NCBI RefSeq assembly: GCF_902506105.1
Contig: NZ_LR733304.1
Location: forward strand, 1,388,334 to 1,452,333
Direction: 5' to 3'
From: Aeromicrobium sp. 9AM
Lineage (GTDB): Bacteria; Actinomycetota; Actinomycetes; Propionibacteriales; Nocardioidaceae
DNA: 64,000 bases
How positions within the stretch are numbered: position 1 is the stretch's first letter; the number at the start of each line of letters is the position of its first letter. Under the pieces are notes generated by a model. The model was given only the letters and a program-made list of their open reading frames with translations. It made no database searches and had not been told where the DNA came from. Made by a program: the position numbers and the translations under genes. Below are positions 19,989-28,860 of this stretch, piece after piece.

Positions 19989-20729
19989 TCAGCCGATGGC
20001 ACTGCCCACCGCGTCGCCGACGAGATACGTGAGCCCGGCCGCCGCGCCGCCCAGCAGGAGCTGGCGCAACCCGCCGAACCACCACGATCTGGCGGTGATC
20101 CGCGTGACGATCGCGCCGCACGCGAACAGCGCCACGAGCGACAGGCCGATCGCGAGCCACGGCGACTCGATGCCGATCAGGTAGGGGAACACCGGGAGCA
20201 TCGCGCCGAGGGCGAACGAGAAGAACGACGACACCGCGGCCAGCATCGGCGACGCCAGGTCGTCGACGTCGACGCCGAACTCCTCACGCGCGTGCACCTT
20301 GACCGCGTTCTCCGGGTTGCGGTGGATCTGGGCCGCCATCTCGCGGGCCACGTCCTCCTCGACGCCCTTCTCGATGAACATCACCGCGAGCTCGGCTTCC
20401 TCGGCCGTCTCGTTGTTGAGGATCTCGTCGCGCTCGATGTCGACCTGCGCCAGCGCGAACTCGCTCTGGCTCGCGACCGAGGTGTACTCCCCAGCCGCCA
20501 TCGAGAACGAACCTGCCGCCAACCCGGCCAGACCCGCGAGGACCACCGGCTTGGTGTCGTTCGCGCTGCTGCCGCCGACGACACCCATGATCAAGGCGAA
20601 GTTGGACACCAGTCCGTCCATCGCGCCGAACACCGCAGGGCGCAGCCAACCACCCGTGACGTCAGGGTGCTCGTGCTCGACGTGCTCGGGATCAGGCAGG
20701 GGTTCGGTGCTCTCGACTGCTTCGGTCAT
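19989..20729 (-). CDS. VIT1/CCC1-type divalent metal transporter
   Basis: 246-aa membrane protein of the VIT (vacuolar iron transporter) family, likely moving Fe2+ or Mn2+ out of the cytoplasm. Helix 1 carries RPAVFGAMDGLVSNFALIMG, which has the family's conserved Asp, and helix 2 ends SMAAGEYTSVASQSE. A charged cytoplasmic loop (EEAELAVMFIEKGVEEDVAREMAAQI) matches the metal-binding domain between helices 2 and 3. The ATG at 20729 is preferred to a GTG at 20765 because TACGTT ends exactly 6 nt before it (leaderless). The His/Glu-rich N-terminus (DPEHVEHEHPD) may bind metal. Confidence 0.87.
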   Translation of the reverse strand: MTEAVESTEPLPDPEHVEHEHPDVTGGWLRPAVFGAMDGLVSNFALIMGVVGGSSANDTKPVVLAGLAGLAAGSFSMAAGEYTSVASQSEFALAQVDIERDEILNNETAEEAELAVMFIEKGVEEDVAREMAAQIHRNPENAVKVHAREEFGVDVDDLASPMLAAVSSFFSFALGAMLPVFPYLIGIESPWLAIGLSLVALFACGAIVTRITARSWWFGGLRQLLLGGAAAGLTYLVGDAVGSAIG

Positions 20730-20735
20730 GGTGAA

Positions 20736-20741
20736 AACGTA
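20736..20741 (-). promoter_or_regulatory. -10 box of the VIT transporter gene (leaderless)
   Basis: TACGTT on the minus strand ends 6 nt before the ATG at 20729 and decides that start over the in-frame GTG upstream. Confidence 0.5.
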
Positions 20742-20839
20742 CGTCTGACCGTCTGCCGCCGTCACCGAAGGTCAGGCTTTCCTGCTGCGGGAGGCCAGAT
20801 CCCCTCAGTACCCTGAGCCATCGAGCGAGGAGGCAGATC

Positions 20840-21265
20840 ATGCAGTGGACACTCGAGGTCGTGCAGGTCCCGGTCACCGACGTGGACCGTGCGAGGGACT
20901 TCTATCACCAGAGGCTCGGATTCGCGGTCGACATCGACCAGAGCACCGGTGAAGGTCGACGATTCGTGCAGCTGACGCCACCGGGCTCCGGCTGCTCGAT
21001 CCAGCTGTCCGCGGGATATCACCCCGACCTGGTCCCAGGATCCCTGCGCGGCCTGGTCCTGGTGGTCCCGGACGTCCACGCCGCGCACGAACAGCTGGTC
21101 GAGAACGGTGTCGAGAACAATGGGGTCGTGGTGTCGTACGACGGCGTGACGTATCGGCCGGCTCGCGACGACGACGCCCTCGACAACGTCGGCTTCGTCC
21201 GCTTCAGTGACCCGGACGGCAACCAGTGGTCGGTGCAGCAGATCAGCAGCAGAGCCGAGGTCTAG
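20840..21265 (+). CDS. VOC superfamily (glyoxalase/dioxygenase-like) protein
   Basis: 141-aa metal-binding fold protein. It opens LEVVQVPVTDVDRARDFYHQRLGFAVDID, the usual first beta-alpha-beta unit of vicinal-oxygen-chelate proteins, and repeats the pattern with LVLVVPDVHAAHEQLVENG and FSDPDGNQWSVQQI. The first metal ligand position is Glu (residue 4) or Gln and the last is Gln/Ser, so catalytic activity cannot be assumed. The ATG follows GAGGAGGC. The stop overlaps the end of lgt on the other strand by 4 bp. Confidence 0.85.
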   Translation: MQWTLEVVQVPVTDVDRARDFYHQRLGFAVDIDQSTGEGRRFVQLTPPGSGCSIQLSAGYHPDLVPGSLRGLVLVVPDVHAAHEQLVENGVENNGVVVSYDGVTYRPARDDDALDNVGFVRFSDPDGNQWSVQQISSRAEV

Positions 21266-22143
21266 GTGGTGGGTTCAGACTCGGACTCGCCGTTCGCCTC
21301 GTCGTCGACGCGTTCATCGGTCGTCTCGTCCACCGGCTCCTCCTCGGCTCCGCGCTTGCGGGTCGCGGAGAAGAAGATCGCTGCCACCGTGAACACGATG
21401 ATCGAGGTCCAGACGTTGAGCCGGAACGGGCCGATGTGGTTGGCCTCGTCGATTCGCAGCGCCTCGATCCAGACCCGGCCGGAGGTGTAGAGCATCGCGT
21501 AGAGCGCGAAGGCCCGGCCGCCGGTGAGCTTGAACTTACGGTCGATCGCGATGATCAACGCAGCAGCGGCGAGGTTCCACAGCAGCTCGTAGAGGAACGT
21601 CGGGTGGAACGTCGCGAACTGGGCGTAGCCGTCGGGCCGGTGTGCGGCGTCGATCTCCAGGCCCCACGGCTTGGTCGTGGGCTTGCCGAACAGCTCCTGG
21701 TTGAAGTAGTTGCCGATGCGGCCGATCGCCTGCGCGACCAGCAGGCCGGGCGCCAGCGCGTCGGCGACCGACGAGAACGTCACGCCGTAGCGGCGGCACG
21801 CGATGTACGCCCCGAGGGCGCCGCCCGCGATGGCGCCCCAGATGCCGAGGCCGCCCTCCCAGATCTTGAACGCGTTGAGCGGGTGCTTGCCGTCGCTGAA
21901 GTAGAGCTCGGGATCGGTCGACACGTGGTAGATCCGGGCGCCCACGATGCCGAACGGGATCGCCCAGATCGCGATGTCGCCGATGACGCCGTCGCGGCCG
22001 CCGCGGGCCTGGAAGCGTCGCTCGCCGATCATGATGGCCACGATCGCGCCGATGATGATGCCGAGGGCGTATGCCCGGATCGGGATCGGGCCGATGTCCC
22101 AGACTCCGTGGGACGGGCTGGGGATGTATGACGCGACGCTCAC
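21262..22143 (-). CDS. lgt: Prolipoprotein diacylglyceryl transferase
   Basis: Attaches diacylglycerol to the lipobox cysteine of prolipoproteins, 293 aa with seven predicted helices. The Lgt signature is GRIGNYFNQELFG and the second conserved block is WEGGLGIWGAIAGG (His-Gly-Gly-Leu in enterics). The C-terminal tail after the last helix is strongly acidic (EEEPVDETTDERVDDEANGESESE). Start taken as GTG at 22143, 5 bp after the trpA stop, with GAGAGGA nine bases upstream. Co-transcribed with trpCBA, a typical actinobacterial order. Confidence 0.95.
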   Translation of the reverse strand: MSVASYIPSPSHGVWDIGPIPIRAYALGIIIGAIVAIMIGERRFQARGGRDGVIGDIAIWAIPFGIVGARIYHVSTDPELYFSDGKHPLNAFKIWEGGLGIWGAIAGGALGAYIACRRYGVTFSSVADALAPGLLVAQAIGRIGNYFNQELFGKPTTKPWGLEIDAAHRPDGYAQFATFHPTFLYELLWNLAAAALIIAIDRKFKLTGGRAFALYAMLYTSGRVWIEALRIDEANHIGPFRLNVWTSIIVFTVAAIFFSATRKRGAEEEPVDETTDERVDDEANGESESEPTT

Positions 22144-22147
22144 GGGT

Positions 22148-22945
22148 CTAGTTCCTCTCGACGCCGGCGCGCAGGTCCTGGGCCAACCGGCGGATGGCCT
22201 CGAGCCCGGCGGACTCGTCCTCGGCATCCAGCAGACAGCGTACGAGGGCGGACCCCACGATCACCGCGTCGGCGAACTCGGCGACCTCACGGGCCTGGTC
22301 ACCGTTGCTCACGCCGAGCCCGACGCCGACCGGCTTGTCGGTCACCTTGCGCAGTCTCGCGACGAGCTCGGGCCCGAGCGCACTGGTCTGCTCACGCGCA
22401 CCGGTCACACCCATGACCGCCGTTGCGTAGATGAATCCGCTCGCTGCGTCGGCCGTCATCGCAAGGCGCTCGTCGGTCGACGACGGCGCAACCAGGAAGA
22501 TCCGGTCGAGACCGAACTGCTCGGAGGCGGCAACCCACTCGGCTGCCTCGTCGGGGATCAGGTCGGGGGTGATGAGCCCCGCTCCCCCGGCGCCCGCCAG
22601 CGCCTCGGCGAACCGGTTGACGCCGAACCGCTCGACCGGGTTCCAGTACGTCATGACGACCGTCGGCGCGCCGGTCGCGGCGCTCGCGCGTACGACGTCG
22701 ATCACGTCGGTCGTGCGCGAGCCGGCGCGCAGTGCCTGCTCCGCAGCGGCCTGGATCGTCGGGCCGTCCATCACCGGATCGCTGTAGGGCAGGCCAACCT
22801 CGACGAGGTCGACGCCGCCCTCGACCATCGCCTCGATGGCCTTGATCGACAGCTCCTTGGACGGGAAGCCGGCCGGCAGGTAGCCGACCAGGGCAGCGCG
22901 CCCTTCGGCCCGCGTACGGGCGAAGAGCTCGTCGATCGCGGTCAT
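22148..22945 (-). CDS. trpA: Tryptophan synthase alpha subunit
   Basis: Cleaves indole-3-glycerol phosphate to indole + glyceraldehyde 3-phosphate; 265 aa. It has the two catalytic acids in [21 protein letters not shown] (Glu and Asp) and the phosphate-binding [10 protein letters not shown] and AVIVGSALV loops. The ATG overlaps the trpB stop (ATGA), so alpha and beta subunits are made together. Confidence 0.97.
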   Translation of the reverse strand: MTAIDELFARTRAEGRAALVGYLPAGFPSKELSIKAIEAMVEGGVDLVEVGLPYSDPVMDGPTIQAAAEQALRAGSRTTDVIDVVRASAATGAPTVVMTYWNPVERFGVNRFAEALAGAGGAGLITPDLIPDEAAEWVAASEQFGLDRIFLVAPSSTDERLAMTADAASGFIYATAVMGVTGAREQTSALGPELVARLRKVTDKPVGVGLGVSNGDQAREVAEFADAVIVGSALVRCLLDAEDESAGLEAIRRLAQDLRAGVERN

Positions 22946-24165
22946 TCCTCGACTCCCTGCTCGAGGACGACCGGCTCGTCGATCAGGCCGAAGTACTCCG
23001 CTGCGGTGTGCACGTCCTTGTCGCCGCGACCCGACAGGTTGACGAGGATCGTCGAGTCGGGGCCGAGCTCCTTGGCCAGCTCCAGCGCGCCGGCGAGGGC
23101 GTGCGCCGACTCGATCGCCGGGATGATGCCCTCGGTCTTGCACAGCAGGTCGAACGCCGACATCGCCTCGGCGTCGGTCGCCGGGACGTACGACGCACGG
23201 CCCGTGTCGGCGAGGAACGAGTGCTCGGGGCCCACACCGGGATAGTCGAGCCCTGCGGAGATCGAGTGCGACTCGATCGTCTGGCCGTCCTCGTCCTGCA
23301 GCAGGAACGACCGTGCGCCGTGCAGCACACCCACGTCACCGCCCGTGATCGTCGCCGCGTGGCGCCCGGTCTCGACACCGTCGCCGCCGGCCTCGATGCC
23401 GACGAGCCTGACGTCGGCGTCGTCGATGAAGGCCGTGAACAGCCCGATCGCGTTGGACCCGCCGCCGACGCAGGCCACCGCGGCGTCGGGTAGCGAGCCG
23501 GTCAGCTCCAGCACCTGCGCGCGCGCCTCGTCGCCAATGCCCCTGGTCAGGTCGCGCACCATGCTCGGGAACGGGTGCGGCCCGGCCGCGGTGCCGAACA
23601 GGTACGACGTCGTGTCGACGCTCGCGACCCAGTCGCGCAGCGCCTCGTTGATCGCGTCCTTCAACGTACGGCTGCCGGTCGTGACCGGGACGACCTCGGC
23701 GCCGAGCATCCGCATGCGTGCCACGTTGAGCGCCTGGCGCTGGGTGTCGAGCTCGCCCATGTAGACGACGCACTCGAGGTCGAGGTAGGCGCACGCCGTG
23801 GCCGAGGCGACACCGTGCTGCCCGGCGCCGGTCTCGGCAATCGCACGGGGCTTGCCGATGCGCTTGGCGAGCAGCGCCTGGCCGATCACGTTGCGGATCT
23901 TGTGGGCGCCCGTGTGGTTGAGGTCCTCGCGCTTGAGCAGGATGCGCGCTCCCGCCGCCTCGGAGAAGCGGTGCGCCTCGTAGAGCGGGCTCGGCACGTT
24001 GGCGTATTCGCGCAGCATGCGGTCCAGCTCGGCCATGAACGTCGGGTCGGCCTTGGCGTCGGTCCACGCGTGGTCGAGCTCGTCGAGCGGGGCGATGAGT
24101 GCTTCGGGCATGAATCGTCCGCCGAAGCGGCCGAAGTGCCCCGTGGTGTCAGGTTGTGCGTACAT
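22942..24165 (-). CDS. trpB: Tryptophan synthase beta subunit
   Basis: PLP enzyme joining indole and serine, 407 aa. The PLP lysine is K89 in [16 protein letters not shown]. The phosphate-binding glycine loop is [12 protein letters not shown], and the catalytic Glu lies in [10 protein letters not shown]. It starts [11 protein letters not shown], as in true TrpB1. A GAGGA ribosome site lies before the ATG. No trpM-like reading frame is present in the 64-bp gap to trpC. Confidence 0.97.
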   Translation of the reverse strand: MYAQPDTTGHFGRFGGRFMPEALIAPLDELDHAWTDAKADPTFMAELDRMLREYANVPSPLYEAHRFSEAAGARILLKREDLNHTGAHKIRNVIGQALLAKRIGKPRAIAETGAGQHGVASATACAYLDLECVVYMGELDTQRQALNVARMRMLGAEVVPVTTGSRTLKDAINEALRDWVASVDTTSYLFGTAAGPHPFPSMVRDLTRGIGDEARAQVLELTGSLPDAAVACVGGGSNAIGLFTAFIDDADVRLVGIEAGGDGVETGRHAATITGGDVGVLHGARSFLLQDEDGQTIESHSISAGLDYPGVGPEHSFLADTGRASYVPATDAEAMSAFDLLCKTEGIIPAIESAHALAGALELAKELGPDSTILVNLSGRGDKDVHTAAEYFGLIDEPVVLEQGVEE

Positions 24166-24229
24166 CGGAGGTCCTCAAGGGGTGGAAGCGGCAGGGCGAA
24201 GGCGCGTCACCGTCGAGACGATGACGCTT

Positions 24230-25036
24230 TCACCAGCGGTGCTGCAGGGCGGGATGTGCTCCCGCTGCGACCAGGTCGGCGACGCTCGCGCGAGGATCGT
24301 CACCGCGTACGAGGGTCTCGCCGACCAGGACGACGTGGGCGCCGCACTTGGCGTACTCGATGACGTCGTGCGGTCCGCGGACGCCCGACTCGGCGACCTT
24401 GACGGCCCCGTCGGGGATGCGCGGCGACAGTCGCTCGAACGTGCCGCGGTCGACCTCGAGGGTCTTGAGGTTGCGGGCATTGACGCCGATCAGGTCGGCA
24501 CCGGCGTCGACGGCCCGGTCGACCTCTTCCTCGTCGTGCACCTCGACGAGCGGCGTGAGGCCGATCGAGCGGGCGCGTTCGATGAGGCTCTCGAGGGCGA
24601 TCTGCTCGAGGGCCGCGACGATCAGCAGCGCCATGTCGGCGCCGGCCGCCCGCGCCTCCCACAGCTGGTAGGAGGTCGTGATGAAGTCCTTGCGGAGCAC
24701 GGGGACGTCGACGTTGGCGCGTACGGCACGCAGGTCGTCGAGCGTGCCGCCGAACCGCCGCTGCTCGGTGAGCACGCTGATCGCGGCGGCTCCACCGGCG
24801 GCGTAGTCGGACGCCAGTGCGGCCGGGTCCTTGATCGCGGCGAGCTCACCCTTGCTGGGGCTCGCGCGCTTGACCTCGGCGATCACCGAGACCCCGTCGC
24901 CGCGGAATGCCGGCATGGGATCGAGCGCTTCCTTCTGGCGAGCGGCCTGGGCCTTGAGCTCGTCGAGGGAGGTCTGCTCCATGCGCTCGCGGAGGTCTTC
25001 GGCGGCGCCGGCCAGGATCTCGTCGAGTACGGACAC
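24230..25036 (-). CDS. trpC: Indole-3-glycerol phosphate synthase
   Basis: (beta/alpha)8-barrel enzyme of 268 aa making indole-3-glycerol phosphate. Conserved blocks are [16 protein letters not shown] (catalytic Lys), [42 protein letters not shown] and VAESGVRG. First gene of the trpC-trpB-trpA-lgt group. GAGGAGGTT precedes its GTG. No Trp-codon leader peptide or T-box was recognised in the 103 bp before it. Confidence 0.97.
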   Translation of the reverse strand: MSVLDEILAGAAEDLRERMEQTSLDELKAQAARQKEALDPMPAFRGDGVSVIAEVKRASPSKGELAAIKDPAALASDYAAGGAAAISVLTEQRRFGGTLDDLRAVRANVDVPVLRKDFITTSYQLWEARAAGADMALLIVAALEQIALESLIERARSIGLTPLVEVHDEEEVDRAVDAGADLIGVNARNLKTLEVDRGTFERLSPRIPDGAVKVAESGVRGPHDVIEYAKCGAHVVLVGETLVRGDDPRASVADLVAAGAHPALQHRW

Positions 25037-25127
25037 GGAACCTCCTCCTCACGCGCGATGGACTGGTTCAAGAGTATCCCCGGTGCGGCTCGCGTCTCGC
25101 AGGGGTTCCCCGGAGTCCAGTTGTCAC

Positions 25128-25133
25128 TATGCT
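25128..25133 (+). promoter_or_regulatory. -10 box of the first proline-rich membrane gene (leaderless)
   Basis: TATGCT ends 6 nt before the ATG at 25140. The same TATGCT-6-ATG arrangement recurs at 25912. Confidence 0.55.
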
Positions 25134-25139
25134 CTGCGC

Positions 25140-25589
25140 ATGACGAACGAGCCGCCGCCCTACCCCGGCGAACCCAGCCCGTCCACCAACGAGCCGACCA
25201 ATCCGCCGCCACCTCCGAGCTATGGCTCCGCGCCGCAACCTCCCGGCGGTGCCTACCCGCCGCCGCCCGCCGGCTATCCGCCCGCCCCCGGTGGCTATGG
25301 CCCTCCAGGACCCCAGCTGAACAAGATGGCCATGTGGTCGATGATCACGGGCATCGCCAGCATCGTCGGACTCTGCTGCACGTTCGGCGGCCTGATCGGC
25401 ATCGTCTCGATCATCCTCGGAATGATCTCCCGGGGCGAGATCGCGAAGTCCAACGGCGCCCAGACCGGCACGGGAATGGCGATCGCCGGCATCGCGACAG
25501 GAGCGGTGGCGATCGTCATCTTCGTCATCATCATCGTCCTGTACGCGACCGGCACGATCGACACGGACTACCAGTCGAACTTCGGATGA
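25140..25589 (+). CDS. Proline-rich DUF4190-type membrane protein
   Basis: 149 aa. Residues 1-60 are rich in Pro, Gly and Tyr (MTNEPPPYPGEP, then YPPPPAGYPPAPGGYGPPG) and probably cytoplasmic and disordered. Residues 62-140 carry two helices in the DUF4190 arrangement (MAMWSMITGIASIVGLCCTFGGLIGIVSIILGMISRGEI, then GMAIAGIATGAVAIVIFVIIIVLY) with the small loop SNGAQTGTG. The role of DUF4190 is unknown. The start is set by a leaderless promoter; a longer upstream reading frame antisense to trpC is rejected. Divergent from trpC. Its N-terminal 12 residues are identical to those of the gene at 25924. Confidence 0.88.
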   Translation: MTNEPPPYPGEPSPSTNEPTNPPPPPSYGSAPQPPGGAYPPPPAGYPPAPGGYGPPGPQLNKMAMWSMITGIASIVGLCCTFGGLIGIVSIILGMISRGEIAKSNGAQTGTGMAIAGIATGAVAIVIFVIIIVLYATGTIDTDYQSNFG

Positions 25590-25590
25590 C

Positions 25591-25869
25591 GTGAACGACG
25601 ACGGCGCGGACCTCCGCACCAACCGCAAGGCGATCTACAGCGTGATCTTCGGTGCTGCGGCGTTTCCCTTCACGTTCTTCGGCGACTTCTTCTTCTTCGC
25701 ATTCATGCTGGGCGTGCCCTCGGTGACCTGCGGAATCTACGCCCGTCGGGAGATCCGTGACTCGAAGGGCACCGAAGACGGCGACACGACGGCGATCATC
25801 GGGATCACCATCGGTGCGACCACGGTCGGCCTGGTGATCCTGGGATACAGCCACCTGCTGCCTGGCTGA
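25591..25869 (+). CDS. Small two-helix membrane protein (DUF4190-like)
   Basis: 92 aa, starting GTG 1 bp after the previous stop. It resembles the previous protein without the proline-rich head: a helix with many Phe (AAFPFTFFGDFFFFAFMLGVP), the loop YARREIRDSKGTEDGDT and a second helix. The short charged connecting loop aligns with the SRGEIAKSNGAQTG loop of its neighbour, suggesting a truncated paralogue. Function unknown. Confidence 0.75.
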   Translation: MNDDGADLRTNRKAIYSVIFGAAAFPFTFFGDFFFFAFMLGVPSVTCGIYARREIRDSKGTEDGDTTAIIGITIGATTVGLVILGYSHLLPG

Positions 25870-25911
25870 GTCGCTGACGGAAGAAGTCCGCGCCTCACCC
25901 GCGCACTCCCC

Positions 25912-25917
25912 TATGCT
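25912..25917 (+). promoter_or_regulatory. -10 box of the second proline-rich membrane gene (leaderless)
   Basis: TATGCT ends 6 nt before the ATG at 25924. Confidence 0.55.
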
Positions 25918-25923
25918 CACGAC

Positions 25924-26730
25924 ATGACCAACGAGCCGCCGCCGTACCCGGGCGAACCCAACCCACCCGCGAGTGACCTTCCGGCGTACGGCTCGACCCC
26001 TCCGCCTCAAGGCGGATACCCACCGCCACCGCCGGGCGGCTACCCGCCGGCACCGGGTGGCTACGGCGGGGCGCCCTACAGCGCGCCTGACGCGATCAGC
26101 TTCGGCTGGCGCAAGTTCAAGGAGAACGCCGGGGCCATGATCGTCGCGACGTTGGTCGTCGTCATCGGCACGATCGTGCTGGGCGTCATCTCCGAGCTCA
26201 TCGCGCCCTCGCCGGCGCTCTTCACCAGCGACGGGTTCCAGTTCGACGCCGGCCCCATGCTGGCGTCGGTCGTGGCGCAGACCATCACGGGCACCGTCGG
26301 CTACATCCTGGCGGCCATGTTGACCCGAGGCTCGCTCGACGTCGTCGACGGCGGGAGGTTCGACATCGGCAGGGCGTTCGGCGCGCTCGACATCCCCAAG
26401 GTCCTGATCACCGGCCTGTTGCTGAGCGTGCTGAGCACGGTCGGCTACCTCTTGTGCGTCCTGCCGGGCATCGTGTTCGCGATCTTCTCGTTCTTCACGA
26501 TCTACTTCGTGGTCGACAAGGGCAGCGATCCCGTCGCAGCGATCGGATCGAGCTTCTCGCTCGTGGGGGGCAACTTCGGCAACGCCCTGCTCACCGGCCT
26601 GCTGGCCGCCCTGGTCCTGCTGGCCGGAGTGCTGCTCTGCCTCGTCGGCCTGCTGGCTGCGGTCCCCATTGTCTCGCTGGCCGGCGCGTATGCCTTCCGG
26701 CGATTCCAGGAGCAGCCGGTCGCGCCGTAG
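25924..26730 (+). CDS. Proline-rich polytopic membrane protein
   Basis: 268 aa. Head MTNEPPPYPGEP then GGYPPPPPGGYPPAPGGYGG (residues 1-55), then SFGWRKFKENAGAMIVATLVVVIG and about six helices. The layout resembles the membrane domain found alone or fused to glycerophosphodiester phosphodiesterases and DUF975-like proteins; no enzyme domain is present. It shares its N-terminal tag and promoter arrangement with the gene at 25140, though the membrane parts differ. It converges with the DUF2752 gene (1 bp between stops). Function unknown. Confidence 0.8.
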   Translation: MTNEPPPYPGEPNPPASDLPAYGSTPPPQGGYPPPPPGGYPPAPGGYGGAPYSAPDAISFGWRKFKENAGAMIVATLVVVIGTIVLGVISELIAPSPALFTSDGFQFDAGPMLASVVAQTITGTVGYILAAMLTRGSLDVVDGGRFDIGRAFGALDIPKVLITGLLLSVLSTVGYLLCVLPGIVFAIFSFFTIYFVVDKGSDPVAAIGSSFSLVGGNFGNALLTGLLAALVLLAGVLLCLVGLLAAVPIVSLAGAYAFRRFQEQPVAP

Positions 26731-26731
26731 G

Positions 26732-27166
26732 TCACGGAGCGAGCCACGAACCCCAGGGCGTGTTGCGCAGGATCCCGAAGACGACGAGCACGCCGATCAG
26801 CACGAACCCCATGTTGGTGCTCAAGGTGACCATCCCGTCGACCTTGCCGCGCAGCCTGCGCGCAAACCACAGCAACCACGCCACCGCCAGTCCAGCGACG
26901 AGCGCCACAGCCAGCACGTTGCTGCTGGCTGCGCCGATGAAGTCTCCGCGAGTCAGGTCGTTGACCGCGCGCAGGCCACCGCAGCCCGGGCAGGGCTTGC
27001 CGGTGAGCTGCAGGAACGGGCAGTAGCCGTACGAGCCCGAGTCGTGCGGGTCGTGGAGGTGCAGCAGCACGGCCTCGCCGAGGCCGGCAGCACCCACCAA
27101 CGCCGGGGCGCGAAGAGTCGCCGCCGACACGCGGCGCTCGTCGTCGAGCCTCGGCGTCAGGGTCAC
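26732..27166 (-). CDS. DUF2752 membrane protein
   Basis: 144 aa with three helices. The DUF2752 signature is complete: GYCPFLQLTGKPCPGCGGLRAVNDLTRGDF (Cys-Pro..CPxCGGxRA). Family function is unknown; it often sits in actinobacterial trp clusters. The GTG overlaps the stop of the upstream gene (GTGA), showing translational coupling. A longer upstream reading frame lies inside the neighbour in another frame and is rejected. Confidence 0.85.
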   Translation of the reverse strand: MTLTPRLDDERRVSAATLRAPALVGAAGLGEAVLLHLHDPHDSGSYGYCPFLQLTGKPCPGCGGLRAVNDLTRGDFIGAASSNVLAVALVAGLAVAWLLWFARRLRGKVDGMVTLSTNMGFVLIGVLVVFGILRNTPWGSWLAP

Positions 27167-27657
27167 CAGTTGTAGACCTCCGAGAGGGTGACCAGCGTGA
27201 TCAGCATCACCTGGACGACGGTGCCAACGATCCCCGTGATGAGGCCGGCTGTTGCCATGCCTTCGCCAGTCTGCGTGCCGTTGCTCTGCTTGATCTCCTT
27301 CTTGGCCTGCACCGCCAGGAAGATCGCCACGGGGCCGATCACCAACCCGACGTAGCAGAACAGGATCGAGACGATCCCGACGATCATGGCCCACAGCGCC
27401 TTGGGGTTGTTCTTCGGCGGGGGCGGGTAGCCGTATCCGTACGCGGGCTGACCGTAAGCGGGCTGCCCATAGGGCTGCTGGCCGTATGGCTGCTGCCCAT
27501 ACGCGGGCTGGCCGTAGGCAGGCTGTCCGTACGCCGGCGGGCCCTGAGGCGCCTGGCCGTATCCGGGCGGTGGGGGCGGCGGAGGGGGCTGCTGGCCCGA
27601 CTCGCCCTCTGGTCCTTCACTGCCGGGATAGCTGGGGTACTGCGGCGGCTCACTCAT
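27163..27657 (-). CDS. Pro/Tyr/Gln-repeat DUF4190 membrane protein
   Basis: 164 aa. Residues ~20-80 are low complexity, including about six tandem YGQ(P/Q)(A/P) units (15-nt period at roughly 27430-27540) followed by YGYGYPPPP. The C-terminal half has the two DUF4190 helices (ALWAMIVGIVSILFCYVGLVIGPVAIFLAVQAKKEI and GMATAGLITGIVGTVVQVMLITLV) joined by KQSNGTQTGEG. The start ATG is preceded by GAGGG. The repeat head is likely a flexible cytoplasmic tail; no function can be assigned. Confidence 0.85.
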   Translation of the reverse strand: MSEPPQYPSYPGSEGPEGESGQQPPPPPPPPGYGQAPQGPPAYGQPAYGQPAYGQQPYGQQPYGQPAYGQPAYGYGYPPPPKNNPKALWAMIVGIVSILFCYVGLVIGPVAIFLAVQAKKEIKQSNGTQTGEGMATAGLITGIVGTVVQVMLITLVTLSEVYNW

Positions 27658-27670
27658 GCTCTGACGGCCC

Positions 27671-27874
27671 TCAGTGCTCGGCGTGCTCGGCGCGATCGAC
27701 GCCAAGACCCGCGGCCGCCATGAGTCGGCCGACCAGGCCGGAACCGACGGCGATCACGCAGCCCACGGTGAACCAGATCCAGTGCGGCTCCGGGATCAGA
27801 GCGATGCCGCCGATCGTGATGCCGGCGAGACACAGCAGGACGGCGGTCCAGGCGGCGGGCGATGATCCGTGCAT
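27671..27874 (-). CDS. HGxxPAAW motif small membrane protein
   Basis: 67 aa, beginning MHGSSPAAW, the defining motif of a small actinobacterial family always found by trp genes, then two helices (TAVLLCLAGITIGGIALI and WFTVGCVIAVGSGLVGRLMAAAG). Start supported by GAGGAG eleven bases upstream. It is co-oriented with the Trp-associated membrane protein and DUF4190/DUF2752 genes. Function unknown. Confidence 0.88.
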   Translation of the reverse strand: MHGSSPAAWTAVLLCLAGITIGGIALIPEPHWIWFTVGCVIAVGSGLVGRLMAAAGLGVDRAEHAEH

Positions 27875-27911
27875 GGGTGAATTCTCCTCGTGGTCGTGAT
27901 CTGCGCTCAGA

Positions 27912-28487
27912 CTACTGGGTGGGATCGTGGCCCTCGTCCAACGCCTTCCACATCTCGGCATCGGACTGAGGAGCGGTGACCGCCGGGCGGGCCGCAGGGG
28001 CGTCGTAACGGCTGCTCATGGTGGGCCAGGTCGCGCCCAGCCTGGTGGTGATGCCGCCCAGGACGGCGGCGATCACGAACGCGAACGCCGTCACGTACTT
28101 CCAAGCCGACACGGTGAAGTCGTGGTCGCCGGAGCCCGTGAAGGCCGGGGATGCCTCGACGGCGTGATCCACGGCGTTGTCGAGCGACGATCCGCCGAGC
28201 AGGACCACGAGTGTCGCGGCGACCGCGACAAGCACCGTGAACCCGCCGACCACACGGCGTACGCGCGGGGAGGCGGCGAGCACCGCCAGCGCGGCTGTCA
28301 CCACCACGAGTGCCAGGGCGGAGACCAGCGGCTGGGCGTCGGCTCCGGTGACGTCGACCGAGTCCGACGGCAGGCCGTCGGTGGCGATGCGCACATGGGC
28401 CCACGTGCGGGACGCCGCGAAGAAGGCCAGCCCTCCGGCCGCAAGGGTGCCGAGCACGACCGGCGCGTAGAGGCGGCGCGGGCTCAC
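27912..28487 (-). CDS. Trp biosynthesis-associated membrane protein (TIGR02234 type)
   Basis: 191-aa membrane protein with four predicted helices. It has the family pattern: a first helix after a short basic N-terminus ([28 protein letters not shown]), an extracytoplasmic segment with [23 protein letters not shown], and a late [34 protein letters not shown] motif. In related actinobacteria it directly follows trpE; here it follows hisI by a GTGA overlap. Role unknown. Confidence 0.85.
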   Translation of the reverse strand: MSPRRLYAPVVLGTLAAGGLAFFAASRTWAHVRIATDGLPSDSVDVTGADAQPLVSALALVVVTAALAVLAASPRVRRVVGGFTVLVAVAATLVVLLGGSSLDNAVDHAVEASPAFTGSGDHDFTVSAWKYVTAFAFVIAAVLGGITTRLGATWPTMSSRYDAPAARPAVTAPQSDAEMWKALDEGHDPTQ

Positions 28488-28831
28488 AGCAACCGGTCCG
28501 CGTCGAAGCACGTACGGGCGCCCGTGTGGCAGGCCGGGCCGGTCTGGTCGACCAGCACCAAGAGCGTGTCGCCGTCGCAGTCGAGCCGGACCTCGCGCAC
28601 CGCCTGGGTGTTGCCCGACGTCTCGCCCTTGACCCAGTAGGTCTGCCGGCTGCGGCTCCAGAACGTGCCGCGACCCGTCGTCAGGGTGCGATGCAGCGCC
28701 TCGTCGTCCATCCAGCCGACCATGAGCACGTCACGGCTCTCGGCGTCCTGGATCACGGCGGTCACGAGGCCTTGGGCGTCGCGCTTGAGGCGCTCGGCGA
28801 TGGCCGGGTCGAGGGAGCTCACGTCAACCAT
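28484..28831 (-). CDS. hisI: Phosphoribosyl-AMP cyclohydrolase
   Basis: Third step of histidine synthesis, 115 aa. Zinc and substrate motifs: [46 protein letters not shown] (three conserved Cys and the Asp triad). ATG at 28831 has GGTGAG nine bases upstream. An in-frame GTG at 28864 would overlap the preceding ABC gene by 4 bp and cannot be excluded. No HisE domain is fused. Confidence 0.95.
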   Translation of the reverse strand: MVDVSSLDPAIAERLKRDAQGLVTAVIQDAESRDVLMVGWMDDEALHRTLTTGRGTFWSRSRQTYWVKGETSGNTQAVREVRLDCDGDTLLVLVDQTGPACHTGARTCFDADRLL

Positions 28832-28860
28832 TCTCTCAGGCTCACCAGAAGGTGGCGGAC

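Noticed and set aside
17406..20816. 1136-aa plus-strand open frame opposite gltB
   Set aside because: Antisense shadow of the clearly coding gltB; Arg/Val/Asp-rich composition and no family motif.
24166..24229. trpM-like small gene between trpC and trpB
   Set aside because: Only 64 bp with no start codon and reading frame of useful length.
27430..27540. Regular 15-nt repeats resembling a repeat array
   Set aside because: They encode the YGQ(P/Q)(A/P) repeats of a membrane protein; no spacers, so not CRISPR.
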